64,000 bases of DNA from Marthasterias glacialis (taxonomy: Eukaryota > Echinodermata > Asteroidea > Forcipulatida > Asteriidae), in NCBI GenBank assembly GCA_911728455.2, contig OU452221.1, positions 3,562,290 to 3,626,289 on the forward strand. The letters are read 5' to 3'. This document shows, piece after piece, positions 46,044 through 56,640 of the stretch. Positions within the stretch are counted from its first letter, which is position 1, and every line of letters begins with the position of its first letter. A program made the position numbers and the translations under genes. The notes beneath the pieces were generated by a model. That model saw only the letters and a list, made by a program, of their open reading frames with translations. It ran no database searches and was not told the DNA's origin.

Positions 46044-46844
46044 ATGGAGGCCCAGAGGAACCATGTTGTCATCTTGTTTGCTGTATGTTTGATTCTTCTG
46101 GGATTAAGTAGTGATGTAACAGCTGAATGGTAAGATCTGTCATCTTATCACATTGCTTCCTTCAGTAATCCTCACCCCTCAAGACCTACAAATGTTCCAT
46201 CTGGTAACCACATTGCTAAATTTATTCATTTCACTGTATCTGGCCCTGACGGAGCTGTGTATGTTGGAGCTGTGAACTACTTATACAGACTGGATAGTTC
46301 ATTGAATCTGCTATAGTGTGATATCCCATTAAGCACAGAGTTTTCTTCATCTACTGCATTTGTTATTCCTTTTGATGAGAATTGATTCCCTATTACGTAT
46401 GCCATTGAATTCTCATATGATGGATTCACATACTTTGTCACTTTTCAACAAGATGATCTTGGTTCCAATGGCATTGTTTCTAAAATCAACAGAGTCTGTC
46501 AGACCAGTCCAACATTTGACTCTTACACAGAAATCACCATTCAATGCCAAGGATCTGATGGTAGTGTGTACAGTTTGGTACAAGCTGCTCATATTGGCCC
46601 AGCAGGTCATGATCTTGTTGTATCATTAGGTTTGAATGATGAGGACATGGTGTTGTATGCTGTGTTTGCTAAGAATGAAGGAGCTGATGGGACTAGTGAT
46701 GTACCTATTGATGAGTCAGCATTGTGTGTGTATAAGATGAGTGATATTTTAGATGCCTTCAGGGAAGCAGTCAAGGGATGTATTCAAAATGGAGATGACT
46801 ACTCAGTGCAGTACTTTGAAGGTTCCTTTTGTAGTAAATTCGCA
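46044..46844 (+). pseudogene. Plexin B: broken copy of plexin exon 1
   Basis: The sequence starts with a recognisable signal peptide ([18 protein letters not shown]) but meets TAA at about 46130, where A and C read Gln-Gly. About 330 bp of the middle of the exon are then missing (junction near 46317) and further stops follow. From about 46400 to the end it is nearly identical to A and C, including the exon-end donor at 46845. No exon 2 or later exon is found downstream before the next repeats. It is a truncated remnant; a short spliced product from this locus is conceivable but unsupported. Confidence 0.85.
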
Positions 46845-46919
46845 GTGAGTATAAAGTTTGGTCTTCTTCATTTTAAGGTTAAATCCAATAATGCAAGTTA
46901 TGTGCATCTTTAAGATGAG

Positions 46920-47340
46920 GGATACTATAGATACCTTCAGGAAACCGTCAGATGAAGTTGAAAACCATTACGTTTAGTGCCATACTTGATTTTGTTCTCT
47001 TTTTAGTCGACGGAACAATTTTAAAACTAGGTTTTTTTTGCCTCTAGTGGGATTGTTTGCCTGGTTATTGTTTCAATTTTTGTAGTGCTTTGAAGGGTTT
47101 TAAATACCGTTACATTCTGTTTATTTGATCCCAATCTTTTATGTGCCATTTTCTGCTATCTTAAACCTAAATTTGTAGTTTTCCGTAGGCCTATATTCTG
47201 TATCATCGATTTTATGTGTTCAATATTGTTGGGGTCTGGGAGGGCACATCTTTTTCGATAATTTTTTTTTATTACGTGTGCCCTTCCCTGCTCGTTTATT
47301 GTTTTGTCCAAAGAACTAAAAAAAAAAAAAAAAAAAAAAA
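46920..47340 (+). mobile_element. Possible retroposon 3' end with poly(A) tail
   Basis: The stretch ends in 23 A residues (47318-47340) after gttttgtccaaagaactaaa, as a poly(A)-tailed non-LTR element would. An inverted pair (gggagggcacatc near 47240 and gtgtgcccttccc near 47277) may form a hairpin just before the tail. No reading frame is seen and no target duplication was recognised, so this is tentative. Confidence 0.35.
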
Positions 47341-47752
47341 TACTAATAATAAATGAAGTACCGGTAATGCCTTTATAATGTAAGTCTACAGAGAGGATTT
47401 AAAAGGATCGGTAAACCACAAAGCAAAAGGGTCACTTTTTTTTCCAAATGATCAATTTTAAATTAACTGTATAATTTAGCCATTTATCTGTAAAGCAAGA
47501 AGGGATTGTTCAATGTACTGCTCTCCTCAATAACTTTCTTCTTTGTGAGATGATGAGATCACGCAAGAAGTTGTACCGCCCTCTCGTGATTATACTTCTC
47601 AGTGTGTAATTCTCGCAAACGAAGTGAACACTAAATAAAAGTTTCTCCTTCAAATAATCTTATTGCATGCATAACGCTACGATTTTCGAAACAACCATTA
47701 GAAACACATACCTACTTGGTTGTCAGTGATAAACTTAACTGATTGTTGGTAT

Positions 47753-48342
47753 ATAGACCGATTGCGCGACCCACGTCACGTGAACTGTAGTGGGTATTAA
47801 ATTTTAATAAACACAACGTCCTCTGTAGGAAAGTGCGGTACGGTACATTATGATTGTTGCAATTGTTTAGTCGATCGAGGCTTTTCTTTCTTGAAATCTA
47901 TGACAAATATTCAAGAGTTTGTACCAGAGTGTGTAGTACTAGTTGCACGACGGAATCGGGACAGACGACCGCGATCACACACTTTTCAACACAAGAATTT
48001 CACAGTTTTGAAGCCGAAATCATCCAAAGAAAGGCTTCCCAAAACTGTGTGATTCATTTTTCTATTTGTCTAATTCAGCGAGGCTAGGTATAAATGCCAA
48101 TTTTTCCAAAGTTCTTTACTCCCACAGCAATTTACATTACAAGCAAAATAACAGGCGGGTTGCTACATCATCGTCGAACACCAGTCATAAAAACTCAAAT
48201 TAAAGCTCTTTTGCAACAGAATACTTGTAGTTTATGAAACAGTAATGTAATTGAAATCAATGTCACAACATACAACTTCAATAATTGTGTAATTATTACC
48301 AAAAGCCGACTGTTGGTGTGACTCTGTCGGTACTTTATTATG
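47753..48342 (+). mobile_element. TIR element copy 3, interrupted by a BEL insertion
   Basis: It begins with atagaccgattgcgcgac, like the left end at 484. The stretch at about 47850-48060 matches 590-870, including the ttttgaag segment and aactgtgtgattc. It breaks off at the BEL target site TTATG (48338-48342); the sequence after the BEL element from 55507 continues it for a short distance. Confidence 0.6.
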
Positions 48343-49150
48343 TGTAGCCTCCGTGACTACATTGGTTATGTCAGGGAATATTTGTTGATGCTTGTCGATT
48401 TTATCTTGACACAACTCAATCAAATGAGACGCACATTCAACCTGAACAATTAAATTTTAATTTGTTGATAACAAGTTCTCTCCGTTATATGACAATGTCT
48501 CGTCAACTCTTTGCTAAGCTGGGAAGTAGTTTTACTTGAACTGAAGTCACAAGTGATGTGATGTAACTGGCAAAATTAAGTGGCGAAGTTAAGTGACGAA
48601 GTGAAGTGACGAAGTTTAGTGACGAAGTTTAGTGACGAGGTTTAGTGACGAAGTTTAGTGACGAAGTTTAGTGGTTCAACTGTATAAAAACAAACAAAAT
48701 ATACCTTATAAATTTACCAAAATAGTTACCAAACAAGTAATGACTTTACTTTAAGTCTCAACCAACCTAAAACCAGCAATAGTTTACTGTTCATGCATAC
48801 TGTGCATGCGGCTTACTTTATACTTTGGCCCCAAAAACATAAGTCCCAATCCCACCTTTTACATAATGACTTCAGCCATAAAATTCCTCTAGAATGAATC
48901 TACAATACCTAAACAATAACTCACTTTGGTTGAGCTGTCCAGATGCCTTAGGTTAATACCTAAAAAATGTCAAAGTTACTTCAAATTTTACATTCCTACA
49001 TGTAGCTGTATTTTAGCTTTCATGTCGTCTCGAAAACCAAAAACAAAAAAGCGCCCTCTATTGAATGAAAAAAAAAAAAAAAAATTAAATATGGGAAGCC
49101 AAAGGTTGCTTAATGTTAAAAACTCAAACTTAACGATTCTGTACGCTACA
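48343..49150 (-). repeat. 3' LTR of the BEL/Pao element
   Basis: 808 bp. It contains at 48577-48672 about seven units of a 13-bp repeat (gtgacgaagttta with variants). On the - strand the LTR is preceded by a purine-rich agggggccgg-like tract (aggggccggaa, 49151-49161). Confidence 0.9.
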
Positions 49151-49261
49151 TTCCGGCCCCTAATGCACACGCTAAACCATTGCATTATCCAACTATAAGC
49201 GGACGGAATACAGTCATCTAAAATCCAATTAGCGTTGATAAATGGCAAAATGTTCCAAGGT

Positions 49262-52200
49262 TCAGAGTCCTTCACCCTCCAGAAGGCATAGCTTATCCAC
49301 TGGTCTATCGTATACTCCTGTCTGCGTCTTGACCTTGACCGATCTGACCTTGTCATCCCTCCCGGGGTAGGTGTTCAGCACGAGTCCCATCGGCCATCTA
49401 TTTCTCGGTGTGTTCTCATATTTAACAAGAACGAGATCTCCAACCTGAATATTGCGCCTTGGTAGAATCCACTTTTGACGCTCTTGGAGTGACGGTAGAT
49501 ATTCCTTTAACCACCGCTGCCAGAAAATGTCTGCTATATACTGCACCTGACGCCATTTGCGCCTGTAAAGATCCTGCTTTACAAAGTTTCCTGGCGGAAG
49601 TTGCGGTCCAGAACGAAGGAGTAGGATGTGGTTAGGCGTGAGTGGCATCAAGTCACGTGGGTCGTCTGAAAGCTTTGTAAGGGGTCGACCGTTTATGATT
49701 CCCCCAACAATGCACATGACTGTGACTAGTCCTTCGTCGTCTAATGTCTGGTTGTTCAACAGGCTGTTCAAGATTGCTCGCACGGATCTGATAAGACGCT
49801 CCCACACGCCGCCAAAGTGGCTTGCAGCAGGAGGATTGAACAGCCATTTCACCTCCTTCTGACGCAGAACATCTTCGATCTTGCTCTGATTCCAGTCTGT
49901 AATGGCTTGACGCAGCTCTCTCATTCCGCCCACAAGGTTTGTGCCATTATCTGATCTGATCTCCACAGGTTCACCACGGCGACTGATGAAGCGTTGCACA
50001 GCATTGATAAAAGAATCTGTGTCGAGACTGTGACACACTTCCAAGTGAATGGCCCGTGTTACCAGACAGGTGAAGATGCACCCGTACCTCTTCTGCTCAC
50101 TTCTAGCACGTTTGACCATAAATGGACCAAAGAAGTCAATTCCCACCATACTGAAGGGGGCAAGTCCTGATGTCACCCTGTTCTTGGGCAAGTCTGCCAT
50201 CTGCTGTGTAGATACTGGTGCCTTCCTTTTGCGGCAGGTGATGCATCGATGGATGTTGTGCTTGACTGCAGCACGTCCCTTAATGATCCAAAATTTTTGG
50301 CGAAGTTCTGTAAGAGTGCGTTCAGAACCAGAATGTCCTGTCAACGAGTGGTAGTGTCGAATAACTAGAGTTGTTACTGGGTGCTTCGCTGGGAGTATCC
50401 AAGGATGTTTAGCGTCAGTTGGCAAGTCAGAATTGCAGAGACGTCCACCAACATGTATGATACCATCACTGGAAACGACTGGAACCAACTTTCGATATCC
50501 TCCTGACTTAAAGAGTGCTTCATCGAAACTTGTCCTTTGAACGTACTTTACAATTTCCATTTCTGCTGTTTGGATTTCGCCAACCGTCAGTGGCTTGGAT
50601 GACATGGGGTTGACATCATTCTTCCGGACCTTGGCAATAAGAATGGATTTTAGACGTAGAAGCCAAGCAACACCTTTCTTCAGTCGGTACCAGGACGAGT
50701 ATCTTTCCAGCAGGGTGTCGATGTCTGCCTGTTTGGCGCTGGTCTCAACTTTGTAAACCTGAAAGTCAGATTTCACCTCGGCCTCTTCTGGGAGTCTTGC
50801 TTCAAATTGTGGCTGAGGGGGCCAAACATCCTCTGGATTCCACAAGAATTGTGGCCCGTTGATCCATCTGTCACTGTTCACGAGTCGCTTAGCTGTAAGC
50901 CCTCGAGAGACATCATCTCCTGGATTAAGTAGGGTGTCAATATGTCGCCATTGATGGGGTCTCGAGTAATCCAAAATCTTTGCCACCCGGTTGGCCACAA
51001 AGGTTAGGTATCGCTTGTCCTCATTTCGTAAATACTGTAAAACTATCATGCTGTCACTCCAGTAGACAGATTCTTCGAGTGGCAAGGACATCTCTCGTCG
51101 GATTACCTCATCAAGTTTCACAGATGTAACTGCCGCCGAGAGCTCCAGGCGCGGAATGGTAGTCGACTTAAGGGGTGCCAATCTGCTCTTGGCCATAAGC
51201 AGCACACAGTGAATGGATCCGCTGATGTCCTTCAGACGCAGGTAAGTAGTAGCGCCATAACCCTTTTCTGAAGCATCTGAGAAATGGTGCAACTGTGCCG
51301 AAGTGATCGTCTGGAAACTCTTTGGCTTCAAGCAACGTGGCATGGACAACTTCCGAAGTTCAGGTAAGTCATCTATCCACCGGCCCCACTGCTCTGCGAT
51401 TGCATCAGGAACTGGTTCATCCCAGGCAATTTTCTTTCTGCAGACTTCTTGGAACAGTATCTTAGCAGTAAGCACATATGGACTGACGAACCCAAGGGGG
51501 TCATAAACTGAGCTTAGGATACTCAAGATTCCACGGCGGGTCAATGGCTTGTCCTTTATATTGGTGTCAAAGGTGAGTGTGTCTGTCTCTACATCCCACA
51601 ACACCCCCAAGGCTCTTTCTGTGGGCAGTGTCTCACCATCTAGATCTAGTGAAGGAACACCTTTGGCTCGTTCATGCTCAGGAATGGTGCGCAACACTTC
51701 TCTGGAGTTACTCATCCACTTCGTTAGGTGAAATCCCCCAAGTGACAATATCTCTGTCAGCTGCTTGACGCGTCTTATGGCTTCAACTTCTGTGGCTACC
51801 GAAGTTAAACAGTCATCGACGTAAAAATCCTGGTCAATAGTTTGGATTGTCTCACTGTCAAAGTTCTGTATGTTGTCTTGTGCCGCGTGCTTTAATGCAA
51901 AGCTGGCACAGCTGGGAGACCAGACTCCACCAAACAAGTGCGATGTCATGCGATACGTCTTTGGAACTTTGGTGAAGTCATTGTCGGTCCACCAGATGAA
52001 GCGAAGTGCATCTCGATCATCTTTGTTGACTCGCACTTGGTGGAACATAGATTCTATGTCTGCCTGGAGGGCAACAGATTCTTGTCTGAAGCGAAGGAGA
52101 ACACCTACTAACTTGTTGGTGAGATCTGGACCTTGGTACACCCTGTCGTTGAGAGATATGCCCTGGCATTTAGCAGCACAGTCAAAAACTATTCGTGTCT

Positions 52201-54646
52201 TCTCTGGTTTGCGAGGATTGATCACTGGGTGATGGGGCAGATACCACACGACTCCATCATCTCTGCAAAGCTCGTGACAGGGAACTTCCTCAGCGTAACC
52301 CTTGGATAACAGATCAGCAATTCCTAAAGTGTACCGTTTCTTCAGGTCTTCATTCTTGGACAATCGCTTGCCAAGTAGGCGTAGCCTGTGTTCGGCCATG
52401 GCTCTGCTATCTGGCAGGTATGGTGGCCTAGCCTTGAAAGGAATGTTCAAGCTGTAGTGTTTGCCATCTCGTTTCAATGACTTCTCCCAGATGCTGATGA
52501 CTTTCTTATCACTGATTGACATGCATTGATTGTCACAAATATGGTCCAGTTCCCAGAACCGTTCCACTTGTCTCATCAGCTCATTGTTGGTATTGACGAA
52601 GAATGATGTCGTGCGACTTGAGGGCCCTGTTGCCATCGGACCGTTAAGCGTCCAACCTAGAATTGTCCTTGTAGCATAGGGTGCTCCACTGCCGCCTTCA
52701 CGGGTTTCTTTAGGAATGAGCATGGATGGATTGTCTTGGCCAATCAGCAAGTGAACATCTTTGGTGTCTATGTCAGGCAGTACTATGCCATCTAAGTGTG
52801 GCCATCCATCAACTTCCTCTTGAGTGACAAGAATGCCCGGACTGATGTGAAGCTTTGGCCTCGTCATGACGTTGGGCATGATGAACTGATTTTCTTCATA
52901 TATGTCAACTGCCTCAAGGTTAACAATGAAAGTATTGGTGACTGCATCAGGGCTATCCAAGGTTGTCAGCTTCATCATGCTTCGATTCTTTGGAACGCCT
53001 AGGTGGCTCATTAGCTCCTCTGAGCAAAAACTTTGTGTTGAGCCCGAGTCCAACAATGCAAAGGTCGTAATGAAATCTGCGGCACTTCCACGACCTCTCA
53101 CTTTGATGGGTACTATGGGGAGGGCAACTTTACTGACTCCGGCCCCTGTGATATTACAAGATACGTTGGCAGGTGTTGTCTTCGCACCTCCATCAGTGGG
53201 CAAATTGTTGTCGGAATTGGTTATCGTCGGCACTGGATTGTTGGATTGACGAGGCAGGTGCAGAAACTTAGTGTGCTTCAATCCACAACCTGGAACTGTA
53301 CACAAGGTATTTCTTGTACAATCCTTTCCTCTGTGTCCAGGGAGCAGGCAATTCACACAGAGACGTTTACCTTGGACAAAGTTAAGGCGATCAGGAACCT
53401 TTAATGACTTCCAGGCTTCGCATCCGAATAGGCCATGTCCCTGCCCACAATATACACAATGAGGTGCCGGTTTTGTGTTCTTTGATGGCCCATGATCAGG
53501 TGGCTGTTCTACTTCGGTGTGGAAGTTGGAACGTCTTGATCCTTGTGTGTCTTTATTTTTACCGCCTTTGTGAGACTTGTCAAAATGATCCTTGCTCAGA
53601 AGTTTACCGAACACGGGATCATTAGCCTGCTGTGCTGCAGTAGATACAAACTTCACAACGTCATCGATCGTAGGAGCTCTACCCATGACCGTCTTGATAT
53701 GATGGGTCCTCTTGAGCCAAGCCTTTTTTAGGTCAAACGGTAGCCTTTCAACTATCTGCAGCAAACTCCGGCTGTTGTTCAACTCATTTAACTTTCCCAT
53801 GGAATTAAGAGTTTCTCGACAATTTCTCAGGTCATCAGAGAATTCAAGCAATGTTTTGTTGTCACGGATATTAGCACGATCAATCACTCTCTTTATCCAA
53901 GCTTCAGAAATCTCGTACTCATTTCCAAATCTCTCCTTCAATAGTTGCCTAGCTAGCTTGTATCCTTCGCTGGGCTCTTTGACCATGCAGCACTGTATTA
54001 GATTTTTGGCTGGCCCAACACAATACTGCTGAAGTCGTGCCAATTTCGCAGAATCTGGAACTGTTTCCTTTTCAACCACATTGTCAAACGCCCGGATAAA
54101 TTGCCAGTAGTTCACTGGGTTGCCATCAAATGTCATGAGTTCAGTTTTCGGCAACTGCAGAGTCTCCACTAGTGATTGTTGCTGATGTTGGCTGCTATTC
54201 ATGATTTGGGACAAAATGTCTCCTATTTGGGATGTGTTGGCTGAAGAAGAATTGTTTGGCAGACTGGCATTGCCACTTGGGATGGCATGACTATATGGGG
54301 TAGATGTCTTGACAAAGGCAGTTTGATGCTCTTCATTTTCTGCTTGAGCAAAAGTTTTCTCCATAGCAGCGGCCTTTGCGATTTTTGTTTCCATCTCAAG
54401 CTGTCTACGACGTTGAGCTAACTTTAATTCCTCTCCTTCAAGAATTTGTCTCTGCTTTTCAGCCTCGAATTCTGCCTGTAGAGCTGCCTTTTCCGCAGCA
54501 GCCTTGAGTCTGGCACTTGATGCATTGGAGACTTTGGAAATGTCACTTCCACCAATCTGACTTACAGAGTCATCATATTGTAGTGTTTCTAACAGTTGGT
54601 CCATCTCAGTGTCTCCTAAAACACTCTTGCCCTGTTCGTCCGCCAT
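49262..54646 (-). CDS. BEL/Pao gag-pol polyprotein
   Basis: The 1794-residue single frame has an N-terminal coiled-coil-like Ala/Glu/Lys-rich region (about 45-105), a gag core (about 160-345), and Cys/His zinc-knuckle motifs (about 397-463, including CVNCLLPGHRGKDC). The aspartic protease has LLDSGS near 532. Reverse transcriptase has QADIESMFHQVRVN near 861-874 and YVDD at 942-945. RNase H has FSDAS near 1122 and YWSDS near 1195. Integrase has the HHCC finger (HSLTGH near 1433, CITC at 1468-1471) and the catalytic D1504, D1566, E1616 in GIDFFGP, RSDNGT and WERL. A C-terminal domain with GDLVLVKYENTPRNRWPMG follows. All key residues are present, so it looks functional; no env is seen. Confidence 0.93.
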   Translation of the reverse strand: MADEQGKSVLGDTEMDQLLETLQYDDSVSQIGGSDISKVSNASSARLKAAAEKAALQAEFEAEKQRQILEGEELKLAQRRRQLEMETKIAKAAAMEKTFAQAENEEHQTAFVKTSTPYSHAIPSGNASLPNNSSSANTSQIGDILSQIMNSSQHQQQSLVETLQLPKTELMTFDGNPVNYWQFIRAFDNVVEKETVPDSAKLARLQQYCVGPAKNLIQCCMVKEPSEGYKLARQLLKERFGNEYEISEAWIKRVIDRANIRDNKTLLEFSDDLRNCRETLNSMGKLNELNNSRSLLQIVERLPFDLKKAWLKRTHHIKTVMGRAPTIDDVVKFVSTAAQQANDPVFGKLLSKDHFDKSHKGGKNKDTQGSRRSNFHTEVEQPPDHGPSKNTKPAPHCVYCGQGHGLFGCEAWKSLKVPDRLNFVQGKRLCVNCLLPGHRGKDCTRNTLCTVPGCGLKHTKFLHLPRQSNNPVPTITNSDNNLPTDGGAKTTPANVSCNITGAGVSKVALPIVPIKVRGRGSAADFITTFALLDSGSTQSFCSEELMSHLGVPKNRSMMKLTTLDSPDAVTNTFIVNLEAVDIYEENQFIMPNVMTRPKLHISPGILVTQEEVDGWPHLDGIVLPDIDTKDVHLLIGQDNPSMLIPKETREGGSGAPYATRTILGWTLNGPMATGPSSRTTSFFVNTNNELMRQVERFWELDHICDNQCMSISDKKVISIWEKSLKRDGKHYSLNIPFKARPPYLPDSRAMAEHRLRLLGKRLSKNEDLKKRYTLGIADLLSKGYAEEVPCHELCRDDGVVWYLPHHPVINPRKPEKTRIVFDCAAKCQGISLNDRVYQGPDLTNKLVGVLLRFRQESVALQADIESMFHQVRVNKDDRDALRFIWWTDNDFTKVPKTYRMTSHLFGGVWSPSCASFALKHAAQDNIQNFDSETIQTIDQDFYVDDCLTSVATEVEAIRRVKQLTEILSLGGFHLTKWMSNSREVLRTIPEHERAKGVPSLDLDGETLPTERALGVLWDVETDTLTFDTNIKDKPLTRRGILSILSSVYDPLGFVSPYVLTAKILFQEVCRKKIAWDEPVPDAIAEQWGRWIDDLPELRKLSMPRCLKPKSFQTITSAQLHHFSDASEKGYGATTYLRLKDISGSIHCVLLMAKSRLAPLKSTTIPRLELSAAVTSVKLDEVIRREMSLPLEESVYWSDSMIVLQYLRNEDKRYLTFVANRVAKILDYSRPHQWRHIDTLLNPGDDVSRGLTAKRLVNSDRWINGPQFLWNPEDVWPPQPQFEARLPEEAEVKSDFQVYKVETSAKQADIDTLLERYSSWYRLKKGVAWLLRLKSILIAKVRKNDVNPMSSKPLTVGEIQTAEMEIVKYVQRTSFDEALFKSGGYRKLVPVVSSDGIIHVGGRLCNSDLPTDAKHPWILPAKHPVTTLVIRHYHSLTGHSGSERTLTELRQKFWIIKGRAAVKHNIHRCITCRKRKAPVSTQQMADLPKNRVTSGLAPFSMVGIDFFGPFMVKRARSEQKRYGCIFTCLVTRAIHLEVCHSLDTDSFINAVQRFISRRGEPVEIRSDNGTNLVGGMRELRQAITDWNQSKIEDVLRQKEVKWLFNPPAASHFGGVWERLIRSVRAILNSLLNNQTLDDEGLVTVMCIVGGIINGRPLTKLSDDPRDLMPLTPNHILLLRSGPQLPPGNFVKQDLYRRKWRQVQYIADIFWQRWLKEYLPSLQERQKWILPRRNIQVGDLVLVKYENTPRNRWPMGLVLNTYPGRDDKVRSVKVKTQTGVYDRPVDKLCLLEGEGL

Positions 54647-54698
54647 ACTTCAGATTAGTTAATGTTTGACGTAATAAAGCTCCAAATTGAACTTAAAA

Positions 54699-55506
54699 TG
54701 TAGCCTCCGTGACTACATTGGTTATGTCAGGGAATATTTGTTGATGCTTGTCGATTTTATCTTGACACAACTCAATCAAATGAGACGCACATTCAACCTG
54801 AACAATTAAATTTTAATTTGTTGATAACAAGTTCTCTCCGTTATATGACAATGTCTCGTCAACTCTTTGCTAAGCTGGGAAGTAGTTTTACTTGAACTGA
54901 AGTCACAAGTGATGTGATGTAACTGGCAAAATTAAGTGGCGAAGTTAAGTGACGAAGTGAAGTGACGAAGTTTAGTGACGAAGTTTAGTGACGAGGTTTA
55001 GTGACGAAGTTTAGTGACGAAGTTTAGTGGTTCAACTGTATAAAAACAAACAAAATATACCTTATAAATTTACCAAAATAGTTACCAAACAAGTAATGAC
55101 TTTACTTTAAGTCTCAACCAACCTAAAACCAGCAATAGTTTACTGTTCATGCATACTGTGCATGCGGCTTACTTTATACTTTGGCCCCAAAAACATAAGT
55201 CCCAATCCCACCTTTTACATAATGACTTCAGCCATAAAATTCCTCTAGAATGAATCTACAATACCTAAACAATAACTCACTTTGGTTGAGCTGTCCAGAT
55301 GCCTTAGGTTAATACCTAAAAAATGTCAAAGTTACTTCAAATTTTACATTCCTACATGTAGCTGTATTTTAGCTTTCATGTCGTCTCGAAAACCAAAAAC
55401 AAAAAAGCGCCCTCTATTGAATGAAAAAAAAAAAAAAAAATTAAATATGGGAAGCCAAAGGTTGCTTAATGTTAAAAACTCAAACTTAACGATTCTGTAC
55501 GCTACA
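54699..55506 (-). repeat. 5' LTR of the BEL/Pao element
   Basis: 808 bp, matching 48343-49150 without a difference noticed, including the 13-bp array (54933-55028). It should contain the element's promoter. The primer site to its left (54650-54698) does not obviously match a tRNA I recognise. Confidence 0.9.
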
Positions 55507-55600
55507 TTATGACTAGCGGAATTCTGCGCTTCGCGTGGCACCCAGCTAGGTTTGCGCGACGTTTCTGCATGAAATGTTGCGGTATAATAATCTGTGGGGG

Positions 55601-56000
55601 TAATAAACCGATTGCGCGACCAATGTTTACATGTCATCACGTGACCTGTGGTGGTTACTATGTCATTTCAGCTGATGGCAAACTGATTGCAAATACATGC
55701 TGTGACCGACAAAGACACATCTACAGTCGGCTTTTAGTAATAATAACACAGTTACTAAGGCCTTTTATTAAAGTTGTATGCATGTTGTGACATTGATTTT
55801 TATCACAGTGCTGTTTCATAAACTACCACTATTCTACTACAAAAGAGGTTTATTTTATGAGTTATGCATCGTAGTAGGACGACGATGTAGCCTCTTTCCG
55901 CATAATGGAGGACGTCATGTTTGTTTACATTCAATACACACTACTACAGGTGACGTGACGTGGGTGAAGGGCACCTTTTTTCTGAATACAAAGCATTCCA
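55601..56000 (+). repeat. Partial TIR element in opposite orientation
   Basis: From 55601 taataaaccgattgcgcgac and accaatgtttacatg is the reverse complement of the right end near 1240-1284. At 55724 agtcggcttttagtaataat is the reverse complement of a part of copy 3 near 48290. The right boundary is unclear. Confidence 0.45.
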
Positions 56001-56079
56001 CTGGTTTCTTTGCGTGGAAATGAGGGTAGGCCTACTGATGGAACTTACACATTTATTAAATTTGTTTAGTTCATTTTGT

Positions 56080-56640
56080 TTGTATTCCTAAAGATCTGTA
56101 ATTTCTTTGTTTCTTTGTTGTGTTGTTTCTTTATTTCTGTAGGCCATTTTCCCCCTCTGTTTCTTTATTTCTTTGTCTCTTTATTTCTGGATTTATTGAT
56201 GTCTGTTTATTACTATATTTTTGTGGGGATTTTATATTTTCTTTGTTTCCGTGTTTTTCCCCCGTTCTATCCGGTTCATTTCTTGTTTCTGTTATGTCTA
56301 TATTTCTTTGTTTCTTTATTTCCTTGTTTCTTTATTTCCTTAGCTTTATTTCTTTGTTTGTTTTTCTCGATGTCTTTATTTCTTTATTTTTCATTTCTTG
56401 CTTTGTTTGAGTTCTTGATTTCCGTGTGTCTTTAATTCTTTATTTGTGTATTTCTTTCTTCAGTTATTTCTTGAATTCTGTGTTTTTCTTTTGTTGCTTC
56501 ATTTATTTGTTTCTTGCTTGCTTGTTTTCATTGTTTGTAGACGTTATTTGTTTATTTGTTACTTGAGTCTTTTTTCTTTATGTCTTTAATTCTTTATTTC
56601 ACTATTTCTGTGTTTCTTTCTTCATTGCTTGGAAATAATA
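56080..56640 (+). repeat. T-rich tttcttta low-complexity tract
   Basis: Imperfect repetition of tttctttatttctttgtttc over about 550 bp. Open frames within it are hydrophobic by composition and are not genes. Confidence 0.8.

Larger units (their letters stand above)
48343..55506 (-). mobile_element. Apparently intact BEL/Pao LTR retrotransposon
   Basis: The 7.16-kb element has two 808-bp LTRs (48343-49150 and 54699-55506) that look identical where I compared them, with TG...CA ends and the 5-bp target duplication TTATG on both sides (48338-48342, 55507-55511). One uninterrupted 1794-codon gag-pol frame lies between. Identical LTRs and an open frame mean a recent insertion. It is nested in a TIR element between plexin remnant B and plexin C. 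Confidence 0.93.

Noticed and set aside
48926..55512. Identical 76- to 90-codon frames at 48926 and 55282
   Set aside because: Both lie in the BEL LTRs and owe their similarity to the LTR repeat. No domain is present.
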